From the NCBI GenBank assembly GCA_037178855.1, contig JASJZC010000002.1, positions 1,860,001 to 1,924,000 of the forward strand: DNA of 64,000 bases, read 5' to 3'. Below are positions 36,701 to 45,338 of the stretch, piece by piece; position 1 is the stretch's first letter; each line of letters begins with the position of its first letter. This stretch comes from Oscheius sp. JU75 (taxonomy: Eukaryota; Nematoda; Chromadorea; Rhabditida; Rhabditidae). A program made the position numbers and the translations under genes. The notes under the pieces were generated by a model. The model was not told the origin of the DNA. It worked only from the letters and a program-made list of their open reading frames with translations, and ran no database searches.

Positions 36701-37308
36701 GACTCACCAGACTCTTTCATGAGGCAATGTGAAGAGATACTGAAAATGCCATATCCAGGAAGAGGCACCACAAGTTTTCCCATTGTTAAATATCACAGGC
36801 AGCTGTATCCTGTTCCAGCTCGAAACATTCTGTTTAACGGAGATTTTTGGCACTTTCGATTAATTTCAGAGCTGGCCTTCGTTACGAACTATACTGTAAC
36901 TTTGGTAATTGATGGAGAACGCTTCAATTTCATCTTTTGTAATAACGATGCGGACACATTAAAAATACGAAAAAAAGAAGAATTTCATCTAGTTTGTATT
37001 ATAAAACAAACCTTCGGCCTATATTATTCTTACCTGGAATATGACCGACGTTTCAAGCAGTTTCGAGACTACTGCAAAAGCAAAGCAAACATTGCCCTTT
37101 TGGAGTTTACAAGTGATGAAACGGTGGGTTCTCTTTTTTTAAATTTGTCCTCGCTGCATTCTCAGATGCACAACCGAACAAACACGATTTTTTTTAGAAA
37201 GATAAGCTTCTTCGAGACGATCTTCCTCACGTGGGACTGAGACTCGCTTGTACTGAGAGTAAACTCGTAAGACAACTACTTGAATTACTTGGGGTAAGCA
37301 AAAACTAG
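33791..37308 (+). CDS. Double-SH3 (CIN85/CD2AP-like) gene read in frame into kinase copy 2
   Basis: Exons 33791-33940, 33981-34092, 34322-34452, 34500-34609 and 34650-34761 encode two SH3 domains, with ELSLGVGDTIEV...VGVFPTHFV and then DELKLGEIG...GWFEGELNGKVGLFPNNFV, the CIN85/CD2AP pattern. A donor at 34762 joins in phase to the kinase acceptor at 34839 (exon 34840-34939). Copy 2 lacks its own first exon, so the fusion is the only full reading found; otherwise the SH3 gene stops at 34826. The kinase part has GRGGEGVVY, VALKK, HRDIKPQN and DFGLA. Its activation segment has lost the residues equivalent to CGT, reading WPKKYMAPE through a weak acceptor at 35891. The C-terminal region is complete and stops at 37306. 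The 5' start of the SH3 part was not found (TGA at 33788 in the upstream frame). Confidence 0.6.
35683..35890 (-). repeat. SINE-like element in kinase copy 2, truncated into the exon
   Basis: Homologous to 29590-29846. Here the element ends directly against GAAAAAGTACATGGCTCC, the kinase APE exon. The deletion has removed the normal acceptor and nine coding bases. Confidence 0.55.
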
Positions 37309-37329
37309 TGAGAGCTGCTTCAAGAGAAG

Positions 37330-37570
37330 AAGCCCTGATTGTAGAAGTTTAGGTACACAAAAACAAGGATACAGAAGAAGGAAGAAATGATATGATGAAA
37401 GAACAAATTGTCGTGATGAGTCTGATCAACGCGGCTCGCAATGCTTCAGTCTGCTGCTTCGAATGAACATTATTGCGTTCATTTGAAAAATTGTATATTT
37501 GTTTCAAATTGAACAGTCTGCGCTTGGGCCTTCCTAGTCGGTAAAGGATCAAACAACTGAGTTTAAAAGA
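37330..37570 (-). mobile_element. BEL/Pao relic fragment after kinase copy 2
   Basis: Matches the left end of the larger relic (about 31380-31580): shared minus-strand reading SKQQT.ALRAALIRL.TT and the ILYRLGRPKR block. It occupies the same place relative to the kinase copy, so it was probably copied together with the gene. Confidence 0.65.
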
Positions 37571-38233
37571 ACTCGACAAAAGAAGTATGGCCAACTTCTG
37601 CTATCCACGTACACTCCGTCTAATTTCCCTATCAGTCAATTTCCTCGTGTCGATAAGAAAAAAAAATACCCATCCACTCTTCCTCCCGCGTGTAGCACAT
37701 GGTCTCAAATTGCTCCACATTCCGAAACTTTAATCTAAATTCCTTGCATTCGAATCCTTTTATAAATATTTAAGGCGTCATTTCTTTTACTAAAAGATAT
37801 CTGATACCAAAGCTCACTGTGGTATTTTTGACTCAACGTCGTGTTTGGTAGTTATGCAAACTGTGAGCTACATCGGTATCCCAGTTGCTGGTCTTGGAAA
37901 AAATATCTTAGATGTAGGTATCCACACATGTTGAAATAGTCGGCAAGGAGGAAATCAGCCAGGTCTATTGCCTAGGAGATCGGGTAGGTGGCGAACATTT
38001 AGGCGGGCCATAGTGTTCGCGTGGACAGCCTAGCTAGCCGCTTCTTTTTGTGCCGAGGGTGATCCAGTTTTGGGCATAATCAGGGCATGTTTGGGATTTT
38101 TGAGAGAGAGAGAGAGAGAGAGACAAAAAGACAGAAAGGCGAAGAAACAGAGAGTAAATCTAGTTGTTTATTGAAATCAATTCATACCCATGGCAACACT
38201 TCTGTTTTGGTGCTCAACTTTTCCAGTATAAAA

Positions 38234-39174
38234 TCAGCGATTCTCATCTCGTAGGGCGACAAGTGGTGGAAACTGACCATTTGGGGACTGAAGTTCAGCT
38301 TCCCCTAAAGTAACGATACTGTAGATTTCAGAGTGACTCGCTTTTAACGGTTCGTAGTAACCAAAAGATCGGGCAAAGGGGTCCTTGTACATTTCTAAAT
38401 GCTCCGAGAAGTGAAAGTGATGGAACCTGTCGGACCCAAAGCGATCTCTGGTGTCTTCGGGGAAGATTCCGATGAGTTCAAGGCACTTGGCCAACTGAAA
38501 AGTGACATGATAAGGAAAAACTGCCTACCTCTTGATCCTCTTCAGCCCTATGGTGGTCCGGGCAGCGAGGATCCTCCATGATGTCAGCAAAGGCCATGAG
38601 AGTTGGATGGGACAGGACATAGGCTCCGCCATCCGCGTAGCCGTGACTCTGTAAGTGACAGAGACAGAGACAGTGACAGTCAACTTACAGTGAAGAAGTT
38701 CCACTTGAATCCCAGATAATGTTCTTCGGTAGCATTATACACTTTCAAAAAGGCCCGAAGATTGTCTACCAAAACATAAGCATCATCGTCAGCCCTCAGA
38801 TACCAGTCGAATGGCTCCTCTTTTGACAGAAGTCTAGTTAGAACTGGACTGTCTTTCTGTCTCTCTGTCTCTCGACTCACTTGACCACTCTTCGAATCTT
38901 CTCCCAACTATGGTCTCTCGTGCTCAGTTCTGGCCAGAAGACATGAGGAATACCCGTTCGCATTCTTGAATCAGTGAAAAAGAGGTAGTCATCACAGCGA
39001 GTTGCCCAGGTCTGGACTATGGTCTCGGCCTACAGTATTGCACTTTTGAAGCAAAGTTGCTTTGCAAACTCTGGTATCATGACTAGGAGTGGCAGTATGA
39101 ATGAAGCAGAAAATTGTGGGGCTTCTCGATTGTACTGTGGAGCAAAATAAGGCTAGTAATAGCAAGGCTAGCAT
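38234..39174 (-). CDS. Core-1 beta-1,3-galactosyltransferase-like (GT31, C1GALT1 type)
   Basis: Golgi-type glycosyltransferase that would add galactose to O-linked GalNAc. The start at 39174 gives a hydrophobic signal or anchor (MLALLLLALFCSTVQ), then PTIFCFIHTATPSHDTR. A 40-nt intron leads to ETIVQTWATRCDDYLFFTDS, where WATRCD is the family motif. The metal-binding motif is LRADDDAYVLVDNLRAFL. Then HGYADGGAYVLSHPTL, and a terminal exon (38494-38234) with RFGSDRFHHFHFSEHL ending ALRDENR. Exons are about 39174-39067, 39028-38880, 38826-38692, 38650-38533 and 38494-38234. At about 245 residues it is shorter than vertebrate C1GALT1 (over 350). It lies between kinase copies 2 and 3 in the opposite orientation. 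Confidence 0.75.
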
Positions 39175-39299
39175 GTTGTGAGCGCATATCTTCGCCTGGG
39201 ATCTGTCAAAACAAGGTAAGGAAAAAGCGTGTCATTGGAGGTCTTTGAAATTGGGAACAAACGGGAGAGGAAAACCAACTAACAAACGTGTCCAAACCC

Positions 39300-39560
39300 G
39301 AGCCGTATCTGTATTTTTTTTATTCTTTGACGAAACACTCCAAAACATGATCAGAAATGTCTCTGCATCAGTAGTTGGTTGAAAAACGACTATTGTCAAA
39401 TCTCTTCTCCCGCGTGTCTATCCCGGCGGGTTCCGTCATGATATTTATATATTTTTGCAATTTCCCCAGGCGGAAAGTTGCGTACGGAATTACGTTTTTT
39501 TTCAACTATTTCGGGACCCATTTGACTTCAAATAAGAGAGTAATTTGCTGTTTTTGTTGT
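39300..39560 (+). repeat. Segmental-duplication block, copy 1
   Basis: 39300-39415 matches 43180-43285 (AGTAGTTGGTTGAAAAACGA shared) and 39452-39560 matches 43900-44012 (GGCGGAAAGTTGCGTACGGA shared). It lies upstream of the galactosyltransferase start in both copies, so the duplicated unit includes that gene and its flank. Confidence 0.8.
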
Positions 39561-40109
39561 TGGTATGAATCCATTGTTCAGAGCCCTCAGTTTCGTTGTT
39601 TGTTCGTTAAATTCGAAACACTCTGTTCACTTATGTTTGTTTCCATTCTACTCTTGCTCGAACCCCCAGGCCTTTCCCATTTCCTCATTGTTACGTATAG
39701 TGCTCCCTGCATCCTTCTCATTTATCTTCCACCAAGTGAGCCGAAAGCCCATTCCAGTCGTAGAAAGTCTTGCTGCCGCATTCGCCCATTTGGGGCTCAT
39801 TGGGCCCACTTCCAAACTGACTCGCCTTTGCTTGACTTGCCAGCGATTAGTGTGCGCACAAGTAAGACACACTAATTGCAATAATGGCTTCAGACACACG
39901 CACGCACACAGACAAACAGGGACGTGAGAACAATTTACAATAGATTTTTTCGTTATCTCCTACTGCTCGGGTGTCTCTTATCCCACAAGCAGACTGCGTT
40001 AGCCAAGCTCTTATCTTTTTACGCACTCGCTCCTTCTGTCGACATGAGCTATTGACCACGTCCTCTCTTCTTTTTATGTTTCTTCCAGCTGTGGCAATTT
40101 CCGGTCGAA

Positions 40110-42501
40110 ATGAGTACTCTTTTGAACGATGCTGGTAAGTGATGCAAGTGCAATTCTCTCGCTTTCATACCAATAAACTGATTGATCACTGATTTTATTT
40201 TGAGATTCACTTTTAGAGATCGCAAACTTCAACTATTTATTCTTCAACGACAAGGAGTTTTTAGGAAGTGGTGGTGAAGGCGAAGTTTTCAAGGCCTTCT
40301 CGATAGAACTAAAGAGGTTTTGCACTATGTAGAGGGTTTTTCACACCTATTCAGTTTGGTTGCCCTGAAGAGATGTGGTCCGTCGTTCCAGGAAAATAAT
40401 TTGAATGAGGCGAAGTTTTTAATAAAGGTGAGATAAAAAAGATGAGCTTACCTGCTTTCAGCTGTCGAATTCCGAGAATATTGTCAGAATGCATGGCCTA
40501 TTATTGGAAAGCAATCGTATCGTTGGTTACTTGATGGAGTACATGGAGCTTGGAAGTTTGCACGATGGTACTGTAGTATTTCTGTCGACCTGAGCAGATT
40601 ATTTAGCAATTCATAGTGAAGGGAAATTCAAGGAAAGCCGGTTGGACTACGGGCCCGACACAATTCTTCTGTGGGTGCATCATGCAGCGTGTGGAATTAA
40701 AACACTTCACGATGAAGACATCATTCACAGGGACATCAAACCGCAAAAGTATTACATTCGAATTACTTATTGATCCTGATTGTTACAGCATTCTACTGGG
40801 GAATGACGTCTATGACGTGAAGATATCAGATTTTGGCTTGGCTCGCGACATTACTGCTTCTACTCTGAAAACTTGGCCGTGAGTGTTTTACAGAATTTGC
40901 AATTGTAATCTCTCGTAGCTAGAATTCTAGTCAGTGCAGCATTCACTACCAATCAAACTCTGACCGAGGCAGTATTTGGTAGATTTATGTCACCAAAGTT
41001 GCTGAGTTTAAAAATTGAAGTCTCTTCACATTGCGGGGCTTAAAAAGAATAATTAGCGCAGATGAAGGTTAAGTTTCATATTCATTCACGGGTGAAGTTC
41101 CTTGAAGAACTCTGTGTCTCAAGCTCCGGCAGGGTCTTGCGACGCCGAGGCTACAGATCGTGCTGCATGATGTTCCAAAGCAGAATAATTAGCGCAGATA
41201 GAAGGTGAACTTTCAAATCCTGCATTTGGTGCAAACTGTGTTTTTATGTTTACAGATGCGGTACGAAAAAGTACATGGCTCCTGAAATTATCAGAGACGG
41301 AAGATTCAAAAAAGCTGGAGATATCTATGCTTTTGCCACAACGTGCTGGGAAATGATTGAGAGGAGGTGAGTCTCAGGTCCGAGTCCAATCTTGAACCAA
41401 GTTGGCACAAGCTATATCTCAGGTGATTATTTATTTCAGAGTACCACATGAAGACGCTATTTCTGATAAGGATTTGATCAATAGTCGACCTGAATTCGAG
41501 TCTGATCGTTCAACTGTTAACAAGAAACTACAGGACTTCATAGAAAAGTCAGTTTTTCATTCTTTCTATATCCGTCTTTACTCAAGTCTGACTTTCAGAG
41601 GCTGGAGCCGAGATCCAAAACCACGTCCATCCATCGAAAAGTATGTGGAAACAGCTCGGTGATTCACTTCGTTAGCGAGCATTAACATTTTTCCCATCCG
41701 CAATCCATAAATCTCTGGTGATTATTTATTTCAGAGTACCACATGAAGACGCTATTTCTGATAATGATTTGATCAACAGTCGACCTGAATTTAAGTCCGA
41801 TGGTTCAACTTATGTTAAACGTATACTACAGGACTTGATAGAAAAGTAAGTGTTTCATTCTTTCTATCCGTCTTTACGCAATTCTGACTTTCAGAGGCTG
41901 GAGCCGAGATCCAAAATCGCGCCCATCCATCGAAAAGTTCGTGAAAATAGTTCGGCAGTACACCTCGTTGAAGAACACTACAAGTGTACATTCCTTTCAC
42001 CGTTGTCTCGTGGGCTTCTTCAGCAAGATGGAATACTCCGATTTTAAGAAAGAAATGGAAAAGTTTGAGCAGTATTTGGCTGATCACCGCTCCTATTACC
42101 TGCAAAATGGACATTTGTACAAAAAAGGCAACATCTTTCGAAACATTTTCGACAAGATCACAAATAACAACTACCACGATGACGAGCTGTGGCAAAAGTA
42201 TCCAATACACATCTTCGCTCCCCCAAGCTTCAGCGAACAGAACCGATTGCTCCTGGAACAGGAGATAAGAAATAGTAGAAAAGATTTCTCGAAGAACGAT
42301 AGCGAATTCTCGTTGATTTCAGTGGAAGGAGGCGACTGTTTCATTGTCATCGCCAATTATAGCGAAGGATTAGACTTATTCATGCTGCAATGTAAAGAGA
42401 TACTGGATATGCCATATCCAGGAAGAGGCACCACAAGTTTTCCCACTGTTACAGATCAGAGGCAGCTGTATCCTGTCCCAGCTCGAAACGATGTTTTTTG
42501 A
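40110..42501 (+). pseudogene. Kinase array copy 3, duplicated exons and truncated tail
   Basis: The first exon (40110-40134) and kinase exons match copy 1, with GSGGEGEVF, VALKR, HRDIKPQN, DFGLA and CGTKKYMAPE all intact. The exon pair for the end of the kinase domain occurs twice (41438-41662 and 41735-41950). Using the first pair, the frame stops at 41660, directly after the kinase domain. Using the second, it continues into the C-terminal region, which is cut at 42501 by a frame change at PVPARNDVF and then runs into a galactosyltransferase fragment. A kinase-only or truncated product is possible, so 'pseudogene' refers to the loss of the full-length form. Confidence 0.7.
41035..41240 (-). 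repeat. Decayed SINE-like element in kinase copy 3
   Basis: Partial, more diverged match to 29590-29846 (shared GGCAGGGTCTTGCGACG and AGATCGTGCTGCAT). The right half is replaced by a short repeat of the left flank. Confidence 0.45.
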
Positions 42502-42643
42502 AGATGTTCTTGAAGATATTTTTAACAACAATCGATTACAAATCTGATCCCAGTTTCTTGTCTTATAATCTACTCCATTGTCAAATGGACATCTAGAGTA
42601 ATGAAACTTACAGATGGTTTACATCTCGCTGTCTCTTATAAAA

Positions 42644-43180
42644 TCAGCGATTCTCATCTCGTAGGGCGACAAGTGTTGGAAACTGACCATCTGAGGACTG
42701 AAGTTCAGCTTCCCCTAAAGTAACAATACTGTAGATTTCAGAGTGACTCGCTTTCAACGGTTCGTAGTAACCAAAAGATCGGGCAAAGGGGTCCTTGTAC
42801 ATTTCTAAATGCTCTGAGAAGTGGAAGTGATGGAATCTATCTGAGCCGAAACGGTCTCTGGAGTTTTCGGCGAAGATTCCGATGAGTTCGAGGTACTTGG
42901 CCAACTGAAAAGTGACATGAGGCCCGAAGATTGTCTACCAAAACATAAGCATCATCGTCAGCCCTCAGATACCAGTCAAATGGCTCCCCTTTTGATAAAA
43001 GTCTAGTGAAAACCGTACTGTACTCTCTGTCTCTCGACTCACTTGACCACTCTCCAAATCTTCTCCCAACTATGGTCTCTCGTGCTCAGTTCTGGCCAGA
43101 AGACATGAGGAATACCCGTACGCATTCTTGAATCAGTGAAAAAGAGATAGTCCTCACAGCGAATTGCCCAGGTCTGGACT
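42644..43180 (-). pseudogene. Broken second copy of the C1GALT1-like gene
   Basis: The terminal exon (42904-42644) is nearly identical in protein to the intact gene. It is joined at 42922 straight to the middle of the DDD exon, a deletion that removes the segment from FLKV to the end of the following exon. The next exon (43150-43025) with FFTDSRMRTGIPHVFWPEL is present and the 5' part is gone. It cannot make a full enzyme. Confidence 0.8.
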
Positions 43181-43740
43181 ATTTTTTTCCTTTGACGAAA
43201 CCCTCCAAAACACGGTCAGAAATTTTTTTGTATCAGTAGTTGGTTGAAAAACGACCGTTTTCAAATTTCTTCTCCCGCGTGCCTGTTGCGTGCCGAATTC
43301 AAACGGAGACTGGTATACGCTCACTTTAATGGTTATTCGCCTTCCCTAGAAACGCTATGAGTCCGTCTAATATAGCCCGGGACAGTTTAGGCCTCGAGCT
43401 CTTGCGAAGAACGTTACTCATTCAATAGATAAGCAAACTTTGTGATTGGTGATATGTCGGAAACAGAGTGTATGTTACACCTTTTATATGTTTGTCAAAA
43501 CGGGGGGCTAGATATTAGAGAGAAAGTATCGGTAATATAAATTGCACAGAGATTTTTGTTTGGGGAGTGAATGGGAAAGAGAGAGTATAGAAGGATAGGC
43601 TCAATATATTAGACACAGACAGACGGTACCTCGTCAAATGAAGGCTAGAAACGAGAGAGAGAAAAGGACTGACGGAATTAAACAGGATAGAAGACGATAA
43701 AACAGCGCTCAGAAGGCAATGGGGATGGCGTCGGGAAATC

Positions 43741-43812
43741 TAGTGGTCGTCCTTCTCGATGGCCTCGAGCTCGACGATATTCGATGGATCCAGTTTCGTT
43801 ATCGGCTTGCCT
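43741..43812 (-). other. Possible orphan terminal exon
   Basis: After a TTTTTCCAG acceptor the minus strand reads KPITKLDPSNIVELEAIEK then DDH and a stop. It looks like the last exon of an unknown gene. It lies in a 600-nt insertion (43286-43899) that interrupts the segmental duplication, with no partner exon in view. Confidence 0.35.
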
Positions 43813-43899
43813 GGAAAAACGGACATTTTTGGAATCGTTAGAGCATTTTTATTCGTCCCCTATAGTGAGACAAGCTCGCTGCGGGACCCCGGTAGGTCC

Positions 43900-44012
43900 C
43901 TTTATGTATTTTTGTAATTTCCCCAGGCGGAAAGTTGCGTACGGAATTACGTTTTTTTCAACTATTTCGGGACCCATTTGACTTCAAATAAGAGAGTAAT
44001 TTGCTGTTGTTG
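43900..44012 (+). repeat. Segmental-duplication block, copy 2
   Basis: Counterpart of 39452-39560, nearly identical over CAATTTCCCCAGGCGGAAAG onward to GAGAGTAATTTGCTG. Confidence 0.8.
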
Positions 44013-44149
44013 ATATGAATTCAATGAAAACACTGATGCGCGGGCGCGTTTTTACTTTTTTTTGAGCTAGAATCTTCTCCATTTGTGGTTTTTAGAAGTT
44101 TGTTTATTTATTTGAATAATATTCTTCCGTCTTATGTCATTACATGTGC

Positions 44150-45124
44150 AATTATGAGAATGACAAAGCTCTGTTCATCACGAATCAAATGTCAAGCTCC
44201 ACAAGGTAGATCGCTCGGCGCGGGAGATCCAGAAACGTCTGAATTGCCCAAGAAATCTTGTATATACTACCATGCGAAGGCTCAAGGAGCTGGGTACCAC
44301 TTCTGATCATTCTGGACGAGGAAGGCGTCATTCTATCGTCGCCCCAGTAAATGTAAAGTTAGTTCGTGGCCGCCTTCGTCACAACCTCGCGCGCTCCATC
44401 CGAGGTCTTTCTCGAAACTTGGGAATTTCGCTGAGGTTAATGGTTAAACTCAAAGCTTACAAGAAAAACAGACCTCATATCCTTACGGATGCCATGAAAC
44501 AGCAGCGGAAAAACAGATGCAAGGGTTTGGTGCGCAGATGCTCATCTTTCGATTCTTTTCACGGACGAGAAGGTTTTCACGGTAGAGCAAGTTCTCAACA
44601 AAACGAACAATCGAATCTACGCAAAATCAAGACCTCATACCGTCATTTACCCTAAATCTCATCCTCAATCCGTCATGGTTTTCGCAGGAAACACAAGCAA
44701 CGGAAAAACGCCACTCATCTTCATGCCACAAGGTGTAAAAGTGAACAGTGCCAACTGATCTTCTTCGTACCGAAGGTTTTGCCGTGGCCTCAAACACACT
44801 TTCAAAACAAGCCGTGGAGATATCAACAGGACTCGGCTCCCGCTCACAAAGCTCGTATTGTTCAAGACACTCTGTCCCCAGAACTTCCCAGGATTCATCT
44901 CAGCTCAAGCGTGGCCCTCCAATTCTCCTGATCCCAAACCCCTTGACTACAGCGTCTGGTGGGTCTTGGAAGCCAAAGCCTGCTCAAAGCCTCATCCAAC
45001 GCTTCAATCGCTGAAAGACGCCCTCCAAAAAGTTTGGAATGAGCTCGAGGACAGTACCTGTGCGCCAGTGGACGCTTTCCCGAAGCACCACATGAATGCG
45101 AATGGAAAATATATTGAACTTTGA
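44150..45124 (+). mobile_element. Decayed Tc1/mariner transposase
   Basis: Shifting plus-strand frames follow a Tc1/mariner transposase. An HTH part has ARSIRGLSRNLGISLRLM and LKAYKKNRPHILTDAM. FTDEKVFTVEQVLNK holds the first catalytic Asp. Then comes SVMVFAGNTSNGKTPLIFM, and WRYQQDSAPAHKA carries the second Asp. The segment SPDPKPLDYSVWWVLEAKA is the third acidic site region. At least three frame changes and stops make it inactive. Terminal inverted repeats were not found by eye. Confidence 0.8.
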
Positions 45125-45267
45125 TGCTGAATATTATTTCTAGCTGTTCAATTAAAATATTTGTTGTTGTGCAGAGTAAAATAATGATCCGAGTCGCTTG
45201 CCACGACCTTTTTTCTGTATCCGTAATTATGCGTCACCCTGTAGACGTATTCATAACTACAATTATT

Positions 45268-45338
45268 ACCAACTCGGGAATCGAATCTGACTCCTGTTTT
45301 ATAGCCAGAGCGCTAACCGACTAGCCATTGAGGAAAAT
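45268..45338 (-). repeat. tRNA-like element overlapping the DDX19 stop
   Basis: On the minus strand the D-arm is well formed (GCTA/TAGC in GGCTAGTCGGTTAGCGC). An anticodon-like loop CTATAAA and a B-box-like GATTCGATTCCC follow. The acceptor and T-stems are poor. The helicase frame reads into it and uses its TAA, so the last residues MASRLALWL come from the element. Confidence 0.45.

Noticed and set aside
28390-44012. Bacterial-style defence island or CRISPR array
   Set aside because: The genes have spliceosomal introns and animal families, and the repeats are transposon or duplication derived.
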